Positions 7,379 to 16,329 of a stretch of 64,000 nt of DNA are shown piece after piece (positions within the stretch are counted from its first letter, which is position 1; each line of letters opens with the position of its first letter). Source of the stretch: Bacteroidales bacterium (lineage in GTDB: Bacteria > Bacteroidota > Bacteroidia > Bacteroidales > Muribaculaceae). The notes below the pieces were generated by a model that worked only from the letters and a program-made list of their open reading frames with translations, was not told where the DNA came from and did no database searches. A program made the translations under genes and the position numbers. The stretch spans positions 1-64,000 of the forward strand of contig JAAVFQ010000008.1 of the NCBI GenBank assembly GCA_014800685.1, in the 5' to 3' direction.

Positions 7379-10054
7379 TCAGCGTGCGCTGCCATTTATC
7401 TCTTCGCGAAGACGATGATTAAACGCATCGGCCCTGAGCAGGTCTTCCACCGTCAGATGCATTCTGTAGCGCCAGTAGTGCTGAGGATTAGCCGGAACGT
7501 TGATTATCTCATCCGCCGGATTTTCACGACGCAGCGAGCCGTCAGTGGCAAGCCAATCCTGCAGAGGAAGGATGCAGAGCATTGAGGGGCTCTTGAGCTG
7601 CAGGTCCACAATCTTCTCACACACCCAAGGCTCCGCATAGTAAGGAGCGGCTCCCCCTTCATGGAGCACATTGTTATAGAAGCGCTGGGTCGCTTCCCTA
7701 TCCTCTTCCCACCAGGCTCGGATGCCACCCATATCATGAGTGGATGTGGTGCAGACGGAATAATAGGGATAAGACCAGGTATCGCCAAATTCTGTTTCGG
7801 GATTTTTCGGCATACGCTGTATCTCCAGCGATAGTATCTGCAGGCGATTCATCACCTCCGGCACGCAGTCCGGAATCATTCCGAGGTCTTCAGCGCAAGT
7901 GAGCATTTTTGTGGAATCAAGCAATGGTGGCAACTTCCACATAGCCTTTCCATACCAGAAGTCCGTGTTGCGGCGATAGAAGAAATCGTTATAGAGCCGA
8001 TCGAAGCAATACTTCTCATAATCATTGAGCACCCGATATTGATAAGAGAACTGTGCCGAGATGCGCGGGTGATAAGTTCCCGGTCGGTAGGGGTCTTCTA
8101 TAAAGAGCACATCGTCTATAAGCCCGTAGAGAGCTTCACGCATACGACGGTTTTTCTCGTTCTCCTCCTGAGCATCGAAATACTCCTTTACCTTGAGCTG
8201 CGTATCCACAAAGTCGCGCAGCCTGTATCTGCCATAACCATTCTCCTCAAGGAAGCGCTCTTTGGCTTCCTGAACGTATTCTCCGAAGAAGTCGCCGAGC
8301 ATCCAGTCGAGAATCAGCGGGCGGGTCATTCTGTCGGTGTCTATCCAGAAGTCAAACGACGACCTCATCTCATCGGGAGTAAACGGCAGCGCAGGATTGA
8401 AATAACCCAAAAGACCATGCACGGCGTCAATAGGAATCTGCCAGATACGGAAGAAGCCCAGAATATGATCTATGCGATAGGCATCGAAATATTCGGCCAT
8501 CTTGCGGAAACGGTTTGCCCACCACGCGAAGCCATCTTTTGCCATTTCGTCCCAGTTATATGTAGGGAAGCCCCAGTTCTGTCCGAGCGCTGAGAAAGCA
8601 TCGGGGGGTGCTCCCGCCTGGCAATCCATATTGAATAGACGGCGGTTTACCCATGCATCCACGCTATGACGTCCAACCCCGATGGGGATGTCGCCTTTAA
8701 GCACTACGCGATGCTGATGAGCATAATCTCTCACCTCACGAAGCTGACGGTCGAGGTGAAACTGCAGGAAAATATAGTAGTCAGCCTCCACTCTGTGCTC
8801 AGTCAGAAAGACATCCACGAGTCCCTTATCAAAACGGGAGAGTTCGCCCCATTTGTCATTATCGGGAGTGCCGTTGACATCGCGGAGCACACACCATGCC
8901 GCGTAAGGGAAGAGCCATTCGGCATTGTCGGCCACAAACTTCCGATACTCCGGAGAAGACATCTGCTCCTTACCCTGAGTCTCAAAGACCCGATGCAGAT
9001 ATTTATCCTTTGCCTTAGTGACGCGCTCGTAGTCTATTTCTGCAAGGGCATTCAGTTCGGCACGAAGACGGGCATACTCCTCCCGCTCGCTCTTTTCAGG
9101 CAGGGAGCCTACGGCCTCCAGACGCAGATACATCGGATGCAGAGCAAACGATGAGTTGGCGCTATAAGGATAGGAATCTACCCACGTCCCTGTCTTCGTT
9201 GTGTCATTGATGGGAAGAATTTGAAGCACTTTCTGGTCCGTCTTCACACACCAGTCCACCATTTTCTTTATATCATAAAAATCCCCTACGCCGAAGTCAT
9301 CTTCGGTGCGTATGGAGAAAACAGGAATAGCTGTGCCCGCACCCTTCCAGTTATTGCGTGGATTTTCAAATCGCAGTCCGGCTATCACTCTTGAAGCATC
9401 GTTCTGGGGAGCAATCCCGTCAAGCACACGGTTGTCACGATTCTCCCACGCTACGGCCTCGCCGGTAGCCTTTTTCAGAATCACAAACTTATATTGAAGC
9501 GGCAGACGCAGTCGGGATGCCGGAATATTCACCTCCCATAAAGGGAAATGGGCATCATTCATTTTCAGGGCGAGGTCCGGCTGCCACTCTCCAAGCACAC
9601 TACCCTCTCCCGCTATGGCGAGCACCTCATCGGGTTCTATCATTGGAGCAAGCACCCTGACATTGATGGCTCCGGGGGCAGGATTCAGTGCCTCGTCGCG
9701 ACACACTCTGCCGAGCATTCCGTCCACAAAGGCCGAAGAGTAATACGGCTTGTCATGAGGGATGTCTTGCCATGCATCCTCTATGATCACCTTCCGCACT
9801 CCATTGGCCGGAGCCACCGTATGCTTGCCGCCCCATTCGAAACGCCAGGGAGCATCATCACTCTTTACTATGTATTGATATTTCACCGCTGTTCCTTCCG
9901 GCACTTCGATCTCCAATTCCCAGAGATCAGCACCATCAAGATGCATTTGGCGAGCTGAATGAATTTCATTTAGTCCTAACTGGGCCACATCCCCACTCAC
10001 ATAAAGCGACTCACCCCAGCGGGTGCGATAGCGTATTCTGAATGTTATTTTCAT
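7379..10054 (-). CDS. malQ: 4-alpha-glucanotransferase with N-terminal starch-binding domains
   Basis: This 891-residue GH77 amylomaltase transfers alpha-1,4-glucan segments between maltodextrins. The first ~250 residues contain two CBM20-like starch-binding modules (FRIRYRTRWGESLYVSGD at the start; EVLAIAGEGSVLGEWQ in the second). The GH77 core begins near the IRTEDDFGVGDF motif. AYRIDHILGF carries the catalytic Asp nucleophile and CAEDLGMIPDCVP the acid/base Glu. This two-CBM20 architecture and length are usual in Bacteroidetes. It is transcribed alone, convergent with the peptidase and divergent from the ribonucleotide reductase. No maltodextrin transport or susCD genes are nearby. Confidence 0.93.
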   Translation of the reverse strand: MKITFRIRYRTRWGESLYVSGDVAQLGLNEIHSARQMHLDGADLWELEIEVPEGTAVKYQYIVKSDDAPWRFEWGGKHTVAPANGVRKVIIEDAWQDIPHDKPYYSSAFVDGMLGRVCRDEALNPAPGAINVRVLAPMIEPDEVLAIAGEGSVLGEWQPDLALKMNDAHFPLWEVNIPASRLRLPLQYKFVILKKATGEAVAWENRDNRVLDGIAPQNDASRVIAGLRFENPRNNWKGAGTAIPVFSIRTEDDFGVGDFYDIKKMVDWCVKTDQKVLQILPINDTTKTGTWVDSYPYSANSSFALHPMYLRLEAVGSLPEKSEREEYARLRAELNALAEIDYERVTKAKDKYLHRVFETQGKEQMSSPEYRKFVADNAEWLFPYAAWCVLRDVNGTPDNDKWGELSRFDKGLVDVFLTEHRVEADYYIFLQFHLDRQLREVRDYAHQHRVVLKGDIPIGVGRHSVDAWVNRRLFNMDCQAGAPPDAFSALGQNWGFPTYNWDEMAKDGFAWWANRFRKMAEYFDAYRIDHILGFFRIWQIPIDAVHGLLGYFNPALPFTPDEMRSSFDFWIDTDRMTRPLILDWMLGDFFGEYVQEAKERFLEENGYGRYRLRDFVDTQLKVKEYFDAQEENEKNRRMREALYGLIDDVLFIEDPYRPGTYHPRISAQFSYQYRVLNDYEKYCFDRLYNDFFYRRNTDFWYGKAMWKLPPLLDSTKMLTCAEDLGMIPDCVPEVMNRLQILSLEIQRMPKNPETEFGDTWSYPYYSVCTTSTHDMGGIRAWWEEDREATQRFYNNVLHEGGAAPYYAEPWVCEKIVDLQLKSPSMLCILPLQDWLATDGSLRRENPADEIINVPANPQHYWRYRMHLTVEDLLRADAFNHRLREEINGSAR

Positions 10055-10364
10055 CTTTGTCTCTTTTGCGTTATTGCCGAATAAGGGGAACGATTAGGGT
10101 AAAATCAGATGCCCCCTACCTTAATTAACAATCGCAACGCCCGATAGTTCTGTCTCCTTGAAGGATATCTCCATCTCCGCAAGAGATAGTAGCTCCCTCA
10201 CCCGAAATATGAATGTTTTACTGACAGCTACTTAGGCATATTTCTATTCCCGGGCGGAAAACTTTTTATTTTTTTTCAGTCCGAAAATTTTCTAATCCGA
10301 TATTTTTTTACGACCTTTGCAGTCCTCAAAATCTTACGAAACTATTATTTATCTCCCCCTAATA
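10055..10364. other. Divergent intergenic region between malQ and the ribonucleotide reductase
   Basis: This is 310 bases without a gene. There is a small hairpin TATCTC-...-GAGATA near 10168-10190 and a weak promoter-like GACCTTTGC at about 10312-10320 in front of the reductase, which lacks the TA of the consensus. I see no malQ promoter of the TAnnTTTG type and no cobalamin-riboswitch B12 box. Confidence 0.5.
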
Positions 10365-12917
10365 ATGGACACATCTTCCTCATTGAAAGATACTTACTCT
10401 TATCAAGACGCTTACGAAGCTTCTCTGAAATACTTCAAGGGCGACGAACTCGCAGCCCGCGTCTGGGCCAGCAAGTATGCTCTAAAAGATTCATTTGGAA
10501 ACATCTATGAGAAGACCCCTGACGATATGCATCACAGGATAGCTGCCGAGATAGCACGCATCGAAAGCAAATATCCCAATCCTATGTCTGAAGAGGAAGT
10601 CTTCAGTCTGCTGAAAGATTTCAGATACATCGTGCCGCAAGGTAGCCCTATGGCAGGCATCGGCAATGACTTTCAGGTAGGCTCTCTCTCCAACTGCTTT
10701 GTCATCGGCGTCGACGGCAAGCCGGACTCCTACGGCGGCATCATCAAAATAGATGAAGAGCAAGTCCAGCTCATGAAACGTCGCGGTGGCGTAGGGCATG
10801 ACCTCTCTCATATCCGTCCTAAGGGCACTCCCGTAAAAAACTCCGCCCTGACCTCCACCGGACTCGTTCCCTTCATGGAGCGCTACAGCAACTCTACACG
10901 CGAAGTAGCTCAGGATGGCCGTCGCGGTGCCCTCATGCTCTCTGTCAGCATAAAGCATCCCGACTCCGAGCGTTTCATTGATGCAAAAATGACAGAAGGA
11001 AAGGTGACCGGCGCCAACGTCTCCGTAAGAATTGACGATGAATTCATGAACGCTGCCATCAGCGACACCCCTTATAAATTCCGCTATCCCGTAGACTCCG
11101 ACTCCCCCACCATAATTCAAGAGGGAAACGCCAAGACCCTTTGGGAGAAAATCGTGCATAATGCATGGAAAAGCGCTGAGCCGGGGGTGCTCTTCTGGGA
11201 CACTATCCTCCGCGAGTCTGTACCCGACTGCTATGCCGACCTCGGATTTCAGACCATCTCCACAAACCCCTGTGGCGAAATTCCTCTCTGCCCTTACGAC
11301 TCCTGCCGCCTTCTGGCCATAAACCTCTACAGCTATGTAGAAAACCCCTTCACCCCGGAGGCCAGATTTAATTTCGACCTCTTCCGCAAGCATGTGGGAA
11401 AGGCGCAGAGAATCATGGACGACATCATCGACCTCGAAATGGAGAAAATCGATCTCATTATTGAGAAAATAAAATCCGACCCGGAGACTGATGAGGTGAA
11501 AAACACAGAGCTCAACCTCTGGAACAAAATACGCACCAAGACTCTTAAAGGACGTCGCACCGGATGCGGAACTACAGGCGAAGGGGATATGCTCGCCGCC
11601 CTCGGCTTCAGATACGGCACCCCGGAGGCTACCCGCTTCTCCGAAGAAGTGCACAAGCAGCTCACGCTCGCCTATTACAACGCCTCCGTAGACATGGCTG
11701 CTGAGCGCGGGGCCTTTGAAGTTTACGACGCCGAGCGCGAGAAAAACAACCCCTTCATACTCCGTATCAAAGAGGCCGACCCTGCCCTCTACGACAAAAT
11801 GGTAAGACAAGGCCGACGCAACATAGCCTGCCTCACCATAGCCCCTACCGGCACCACATCGCTGATGACGCAGACCACCTCCGGCATCGAACCGGTATTC
11901 CTCCCAGTCTACAAACGCCGTCGTAAAGTCAATCCGAACGACGAAAACGTCACCATCGACTTCGTGGATGAAGTGGGAGACGCCTTCGAGGAATATATCG
12001 TCTATCACCACAAATTTCTCGAATGGATGCGCGTCAACGGCATCGAGCCTAAAAAGAATATGACCGTCGAGGAGATAGAGGAGCTCGTCAAAAAATCGCC
12101 CTACTACAAAGCCACCTCCAATGACGTGGACTGGCTTGAAAAAGTACGCATGCAGGGAGCCGTACAGAAATGGGTAGACCATAGTATCTCCGTCACTATC
12201 AATCTCCCCAACGATGTGAGCGAAGAGCTCGTAGGCCAGCTCTACGTAGAGGCTTGGAAAGCCGGATGCAAAGGATGCACAGTATATCGCGATGGCTCCC
12301 GCAATAACGTCCTTGAGTCTGTATCTAAGAAAAACGAGCCCAAAGAGGTGCTCATCCCCACTCCCGAGCATGTGGCCAAACGCCCCATTGAGCTTGAAGC
12401 AGACGTGGTGAGATTTCAGAATAACAAAGAGAAATGGATAGCTTTCGTAGGACTTGTAGACGGCAAACCCTACGAAATATTCACCGGTCTGGCCGACGAC
12501 GAAGATGGTATCTTCTGCCCCAAAAGCGTCTCTCATGGTAAGATTATCAAAGCCATGGACGAAAACGGCAAGAAAAGATATGACTTCCAGTTCATCAACA
12601 AACGCGGCTACAAGACCACTATCGAGGGCCTTTCCGAAAAATTCAATCCCGAATTCTGGAACTACGCCAAGCTCATATCCGGAGTGCTCCGATATGGCAT
12701 GCCCATTGATCAGGTGCTCAAACTTGTAGGGGGGCTTGAACTCGACTCCACCAATATCAATACATGGAAAAACGGCGTGGAGAGGGCTCTCAAAAAATAC
12801 ATTCCCAACGGCACCAATGCAGCCGGACAGAAATGCCCGCATTGCGGAGCCGAAACTCTCATCTACCAGGAAGGCTGCCTGATATGCACCAGCTGCGGCA
12901 CCAGCAAATGTGGCTGA
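10365..12917 (+). CDS. Adenosylcobalamin-dependent (class II) ribonucleoside-diphosphate reductase
   Basis: This 850-residue enzyme reduces ribonucleotides to deoxyribonucleotides using a coenzyme-B12-derived radical, without oxygen. Seen in the sequence are LSNCFVIG (redox cysteine, about residue 110), NPCGEIPL (about 303, active-site Cys and Glu), and APTGTTSLMTQTTSGIEP (phosphate-binding loop). A TSCPD-like C-terminal domain follows, then a zinc ribbon with CPHC and CTSC at the extreme C-terminus, which probably re-reduces the active site. A TTG at 10317 would add 16 residues but overlaps promoter-like sequence, so the ATG at 10365 is chosen. No small subunit is needed or present. Confidence 0.95.
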   Translation: MDTSSSLKDTYSYQDAYEASLKYFKGDELAARVWASKYALKDSFGNIYEKTPDDMHHRIAAEIARIESKYPNPMSEEEVFSLLKDFRYIVPQGSPMAGIGNDFQVGSLSNCFVIGVDGKPDSYGGIIKIDEEQVQLMKRRGGVGHDLSHIRPKGTPVKNSALTSTGLVPFMERYSNSTREVAQDGRRGALMLSVSIKHPDSERFIDAKMTEGKVTGANVSVRIDDEFMNAAISDTPYKFRYPVDSDSPTIIQEGNAKTLWEKIVHNAWKSAEPGVLFWDTILRESVPDCYADLGFQTISTNPCGEIPLCPYDSCRLLAINLYSYVENPFTPEARFNFDLFRKHVGKAQRIMDDIIDLEMEKIDLIIEKIKSDPETDEVKNTELNLWNKIRTKTLKGRRTGCGTTGEGDMLAALGFRYGTPEATRFSEEVHKQLTLAYYNASVDMAAERGAFEVYDAEREKNNPFILRIKEADPALYDKMVRQGRRNIACLTIAPTGTTSLMTQTTSGIEPVFLPVYKRRRKVNPNDENVTIDFVDEVGDAFEEYIVYHHKFLEWMRVNGIEPKKNMTVEEIEELVKKSPYYKATSNDVDWLEKVRMQGAVQKWVDHSISVTINLPNDVSEELVGQLYVEAWKAGCKGCTVYRDGSRNNVLESVSKKNEPKEVLIPTPEHVAKRPIELEADVVRFQNNKEKWIAFVGLVDGKPYEIFTGLADDEDGIFCPKSVSHGKIIKAMDENGKKRYDFQFINKRGYKTTIEGLSEKFNPEFWNYAKLISGVLRYGMPIDQVLKLVGGLELDSTNINTWKNGVERALKKYIPNGTNAAGQKCPHCGAETLIYQEGCLICTSCGTSKCG

Positions 12918-12986
12918 TGCGCACCTGACACACAAGTCTGCTTCAAAAAAAAGAGAAAAGATATGGCGCGGGTGCGAAAAAAATTG

Positions 12987-12994
12987 TAACTTTG
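12987..12994 (+). promoter_or_regulatory. Promoter -7 motif for tRNA-Ser
   Basis: TAACTTTG is an exact TAnnTTTG match, 68 bases upstream of the tRNA. A TTTG-type -33 element is not obvious. The leader between holds a short hairpin (ctcc-ctcc-gggag). Confidence 0.6.
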
Positions 12995-13062
12995 CACTCG
13001 CGCCGATCTTCAGCCCGCATCTCCCTCCGGGAGAGAGCGAAATGCAGAGCCTCCGCCATTAA

Positions 13063-13149
13063 GGAAAGATGCCGGAGCGGTCGAACGGGACGGTCTCGAA
13101 AACCGTTGTACCCTTACGGGTACCCAGGGTTCGAATCCCTGTCTTTCCG
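13063..13149 (+). tRNA. tRNA-Ser (anticodon CGA)
   Basis: The 87-base class II tRNA folds as a cloverleaf. The acceptor arms GGAAAGA (13063-13069) and TCTTTCC (13142-13148) pair, with discriminator G at 13149. The anticodon stem ACGGT/ACCGT encloses the loop CTCGAAA, giving anticodon CGA, which reads UCG. A long variable arm (gtaccc-tta-cgggtac) and the T-loop GGTTCGAATCC are typical of tRNA-Ser. The 3' CCA is not encoded. Confidence 0.96.
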
Positions 13150-13156
13150 CAACCTA

Positions 13157-13205
13157 TTGACACTAACTCGCTGCAAGAATAACCATTGCAGTGAGTTAGT
13201 GTCAA
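13157..13205. terminator. Twenty-base-pair hairpin downstream of tRNA-Ser
   Basis: The arms at 13157-13176 and 13186-13205 pair over 20 positions with a single G-T, around the loop gaataacca. It begins 8 bases after the tRNA and is followed by tttacaatag rather than a long T run. It may terminate the tRNA transcript or guide 3' processing. Confidence 0.65.
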
Positions 13206-13232
13206 TTTACAATAGTGTGATATAGAACAATA

Positions 13233-13266
13233 GTTTTTCATCTCACATTTTTCGAACTTACTTAAG
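13233..13266 (+). repeat. Right-end fragment of the TIR repeat family
   Basis: gtttttcatctcac followed by atttttcgaacttacttaag matches the right end of the 187-bp element at 40976-41162 with about 12 bases deleted inside. It ends seven bases before the ATG of the YitT-like gene. Confidence 0.6.
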
Positions 13267-13272
13267 TCTCTT

Positions 13273-14022
13273 ATGAACATAAGAAAGGAAAAGATAATAG
13301 GCTTTGTGTGGCAGCATATTCTGTTGCTGCTCTCGATGTTTTTCATGACTTTCGGGGTTGCCCTTTGCGTACGTTCTAATCTCGGCAGCGGCGTGATTTC
13401 TTCTATCCCCATGGCGTTCAGTCTCGCCGGAGAAGCGGGGAAGGCTCCGGGGCTGACCATAGGGGGCTACACTAATATCATGAATGTGATACTGGTGGTT
13501 GCGCAAATTCTGGTGCTTCGCCGCAGGTTTGAGCCTATTCAGCTTTTTCAGCTTCTCATCGGATTTATCTTCGGATTTCTCCTGGATGTCAACGTATGGC
13601 TCACCTCATTCTTTTCCACATATCAGACTCTCCCCTCCCAGATAATAGCTCAGCTGCTCGGAGCAACTATTCTGGGCTGTGCTGTAGCCACTGAGATACG
13701 ATGTGGCTCGGTCACTATGCCGGGCGAAGGTATTCAGGTAGCAATAGCTAAAGTCTCCGGCCGGCCTTTCCCCACCGTCAAGATTATCGTTGACACGACG
13801 TTAGTGATACTGGCCGTTATCTCCGGCTTCTACTTTTTCGGTAGCTGGCCACTGACCGTCGTTGGCCCGGGCACTCTCTTTGCCATGTTTTACGTAGGCT
13901 ATGTGGTTAAGCTGGTCAATCCGCATCTCGGATGGTTTGACCGTCTGCTGGATTATCGCCCGGGGTTTCGCCGATATATCTATGGACTTGCCCGGTTCAT
14001 CTATCCCAAGCATGAGGGCTGA
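13273..14022 (+). CDS. YitT/YczE-like integral membrane protein
   Basis: This 249-residue hydrophobic protein has about five to six transmembrane segments, seen as long hydrophobic runs near residues 13-33, 62-82, 90-110, 120-140, 165-187 and 195-213. The glycine-rich N-terminal part (GVALCVRSNLGSGVISSIP) and the middle PGEGIQVAIAK resemble the YczE/YyaS/YitT membrane family (DUF6198-type). No substrate is known for this family. It follows the tRNA and a repeat fragment and precedes a DsbA-like gene by 84 bases on the same strand. Confidence 0.75.
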   Translation: MNIRKEKIIGFVWQHILLLLSMFFMTFGVALCVRSNLGSGVISSIPMAFSLAGEAGKAPGLTIGGYTNIMNVILVVAQILVLRRRFEPIQLFQLLIGFIFGFLLDVNVWLTSFFSTYQTLPSQIIAQLLGATILGCAVATEIRCGSVTMPGEGIQVAIAKVSGRPFPTVKIIVDTTLVILAVISGFYFFGSWPLTVVGPGTLFAMFYVGYVVKLVNPHLGWFDRLLDYRPGFRRYIYGLARFIYPKHEG

Positions 14023-14106
14023 GCCGACACTCTATCCATCTGCTTTATCAAACTCTTGACGGGCATCGTTTGTTTCTCAAGTAAGAATCAAAACGAAGAC
14101 TTACTT

Positions 14107-14745
14107 ATGAAGACAATTGAAATTTGGGCGGATTTCGCCTGCCCCTATTGCTACATGGAAGAGAAGCAGCTGGCAGATATTATAGAGAAAGCCGGCATTT
14201 CGGAGGAGGTAAAAATCCGTTTCCTCTCTTATGAACTTGACCCTAAGGCGCCCGCCGTGCCTGTAGAGACGATGACTCAGCATTTCATGTCGGGTCATGA
14301 CTATACGGAAGAGGAGTCTCAGCATCTGATGGAGAGAATCACTAAGATGGCCTCGCGCGTCGGTCTTGACTATAAACTTGCCTCTACGCAGGTATGCAAC
14401 ACATATAGCGCCCATCGTCTGATGGAATATGCTCAGCAGAAGTATCCGTTCCCTACGGTCTTAAAGCTGAATTTCGCTATCTTTCATGCTAACTTTATAG
14501 AAAATCTACGGATCTCTGACCATTCTGTTCTTTTGACGATAGCTCAAAGCTGCGGACTTGACAAAGAAGAAGTGGAGAAAGTGCTGGGCAGCGATATGTA
14601 TGGCGAGCAAGTAAGGGCTGAAGAGAAGGAGGTGGACGCCCGCAAGGATTTCGACCTTATTCCATATATGATATTCAATAACTCGGAGGTGCTTCAGGGC
14701 GTCATCAGCCCGGGCGCTATGAAAAAGGCTCTTGGCCTTCTATAG
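14107..14745 (+). CDS. DsbA family oxidoreductase (FrnE-like)
   Basis: This 212-residue thioredoxin-fold protein has the N-terminal ADFACPYCYMEEKQL stretch, giving a CPYC active site around residues 12-15. A conserved Pro in the LIPYMIF motif sits at the cis-Pro position. It has no signal peptide, so it is cytosolic like FrnE rather than periplasmic like DsbA. The upstream TTG at 14056 would add 17 unrelated residues, so the ATG at 14107 is preferred. A second, similar protein is encoded at 20073-20789 on the other strand. The substrate is unknown. Confidence 0.85.
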   Translation: MKTIEIWADFACPYCYMEEKQLADIIEKAGISEEVKIRFLSYELDPKAPAVPVETMTQHFMSGHDYTEEESQHLMERITKMASRVGLDYKLASTQVCNTYSAHRLMEYAQQKYPFPTVLKLNFAIFHANFIENLRISDHSVLLTIAQSCGLDKEEVEKVLGSDMYGEQVRAEEKEVDARKDFDLIPYMIFNNSEVLQGVISPGAMKKALGLL

Positions 14746-14767
14746 CCGCTTCTTCAAAAGTAAGGCC

Positions 14768-14801
14768 CCGTTCTTAAGCATTAACAATTATCGGAGAACG
14801 G
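14768..14801 (+). terminator. Weak stem-loop after the DsbA-like gene
   Basis: CCGTTCT (14768-14774) pairs with AGAACGG (14795-14801), followed by agttaaaattt. It probably ends the DsbA-like transcript. It lies just before the MATE promoter. Confidence 0.45.
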
Positions 14802-14809
14802 AGTTAAAA

Positions 14810-14841
14810 TTTGCAGACGTGGCAAATAAATGCTAACTTTG
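14810..14841 (+). promoter_or_regulatory. Promoter of the MATE exporter gene
   Basis: TTTG at 14810-14813 and TAACTTTG at 14834-14841 are separated by 20 bases, an exact Bacteroidetes promoter. It implies a transcript start near 14848 and a leader of about 130 nucleotides. Confidence 0.85.
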
Positions 14842-14879
14842 CAGCGCTCATCGGAGGGTCGATAGTCGCAACTATTCAG

Positions 14880-14934
14880 GCTGGATAAGATGTCGGGTGC
14901 GCCCGGACTTACATCTTTTCCGGCTTGTTTTTTT
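14880..14934 (+). promoter_or_regulatory. Attenuator-like terminator hairpin in the MATE leader
   Basis: Arm GCTGGATAAGATGT (14880-14893) pairs with ACATCTTTTCCGGC (14911-14924) over 14 positions with one mismatch and one G-U. The apex carries a second hairpin CGGGTGCGCCCG (14894-14905). A run of seven Ts (14928-14934) follows. This has the form of an intrinsic terminator placed between the promoter at 14810-14841 and the start codon at 14978. A second ccggc copy near 14960 could compete for the GCTGG strand. The 30 bases before the hairpin could hold a sensing element, but I do not recognise a known riboswitch class. Confidence 0.65.
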
Positions 14935-14977
14935 GTGGCTATACCCCACTCTTCATAACCGGCTAAAGTTTCGTAAT

Positions 14978-16324
14978 ATGTCCACAGAAAAATTAGGTCT
15001 TGATTATGCCAACGGCCGCATCGGAAGAATTTTCTGCAAAATCTTCTTCCCTACTCTTCTCGGAATGATATTCAACGCCATGCTCACTATCATCGACGGA
15101 ATATTCGTCGGACGCGGCGTAGGACCCGAAGGAATAGCCTCAGTAAATATCGTGGCGCCTCTCTTCATGATAACTACAGGCATCGGTCTGATGTTCGGCA
15201 TCGGCACCTCAGTGGCGGCCGGCATCTCCTTAGCTTCTAAAGACTATGCGAGGACAAATGCCTCGGTTTCCTCAGCCTTTATATTTTCTACCTGTCTTAT
15301 AATCCTCCTGATCCTCCCTGCCATTATTTCTCCCGACGCCATACTCTCCCTTCTGGGGAGCTCGCCTGCCCTGCATTATCATACATACGGCTATCTGCGT
15401 TTTCTTCTTCCGGGGTTGATACCGTTGATGTGGCAGAGTATCGGAATGATGGTCATCCGCCTTGACGGCTCGCCAAAGTATGCTATGATGTGCAATATCA
15501 TCCCGTCACTGCTCAATATAGTCCTTGACTGGTGGATGGTTTTCCCTCTGGACATGGGAGTGCGTGGAGCTGCTCTCGCCACCTCCATATCCTGCATAGT
15601 GGGAGGACTCATGGCGCTGCTCTATTTCAGACGTTCATACGTGATACGTTTCACACGCCACATCACAGGGTTCTTCTCTTACGTGGCTATGCAGATGCGC
15701 ATAGGGTCGGCCGCTTTCGTGACAGAGGTAGCCATGTCCATAATGATGTTTACGGGCAACTATGAGTTTATGCATCTCTATGGCGAGGATGGCGTGGCTG
15801 CTTTCTCGATAGCCTGCTATCTATTCCCGCTGATTTTTATGATCAACAATGCCGTGGCACAGTCTGCCCAGCCGATTATGAGCTATAACTTCGGCGCCGG
15901 AGCGGATCTTAGAGTGAGAAAAGCTCTCAGAGTGTCGGTTATCGTAGCTCTTATCTGCGGATTTATAGCATCCTTTTCCATTTCGATATTTGCCGAGGGG
16001 ATAGTCTCGCTCTTTATTTCTCCGAAATGTGAAGCCGGACGGCTGGCGACAGCGGGTCTCCCGGTTTTTGCCATTGCGGCAATCTTCTTTGCCATTAACA
16101 TTGCTTTCATCGGATATTACCAGAGCATCAAACGAGCCTCCATTGCCTTGCTGCTCACTCTGCTGCGTGGAGTAATTCTTCTCATACCGCTTTTCCTCAT
16201 ACTTCCGCGTCTCTTCTCCTCATGGGGCGTCTGGGCAGCAATTCCGGCTGCTGAGATGCTGACTTTAGCTATCACGCTTGCTATCTTTCTTACCACCTCA
16301 CGACGCAGTCCGCGAAAATATTGA
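14978..16324 (+). CDS. MATE family efflux transporter
   Basis: This 448-residue inner-membrane transporter has about 12 transmembrane segments in two halves. Visible MATE features are the N-terminal stretch GMIFNAMLTIIDGIFVGRGVG, the paired LPGLIPLMWQSIG segment, and AQSAQPIMSYNFGAG at the start of the second half. Such proteins expel cations, drugs or metabolites using sodium or proton gradients; the substrate here is unknown. The chosen ATG at 14978 removes 27 upstream residues that would come from the leader hairpin. The gene has its own promoter and an attenuator-like leader. It is convergent with the AspT-like gene, with only five bases between the stops. Confidence 0.9.
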   Translation: MSTEKLGLDYANGRIGRIFCKIFFPTLLGMIFNAMLTIIDGIFVGRGVGPEGIASVNIVAPLFMITTGIGLMFGIGTSVAAGISLASKDYARTNASVSSAFIFSTCLIILLILPAIISPDAILSLLGSSPALHYHTYGYLRFLLPGLIPLMWQSIGMMVIRLDGSPKYAMMCNIIPSLLNIVLDWWMVFPLDMGVRGAALATSISCIVGGLMALLYFRRSYVIRFTRHITGFFSYVAMQMRIGSAAFVTEVAMSIMMFTGNYEFMHLYGEDGVAAFSIACYLFPLIFMINNAVAQSAQPIMSYNFGAGADLRVRKALRVSVIVALICGFIASFSISIFAEGIVSLFISPKCEAGRLATAGLPVFAIAAIFFAINIAFIGYYQSIKRASIALLLTLLRGVILLIPLFLILPRLFSSWGVWAAIPAAEMLTLAITLAIFLTTSRRSPRKY

Positions 16325-16329
16325 GGAAG

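Noticed and set aside
10055-10364. Possible cobalamin riboswitch before the B12-dependent reductase
   Set aside because: No B12 box or long structured leader is seen; the gene starts about 45 bases after its weak promoter.
10491-12935. An 814-codon open frame on the minus strand, antisense to the ribonucleotide reductase gene
   Set aside because: It is the mirror of a strongly biased coding frame. The translation lacks family motifs and is rich in Val/Phe/Gly, and the reductase on the other strand is beyond doubt.
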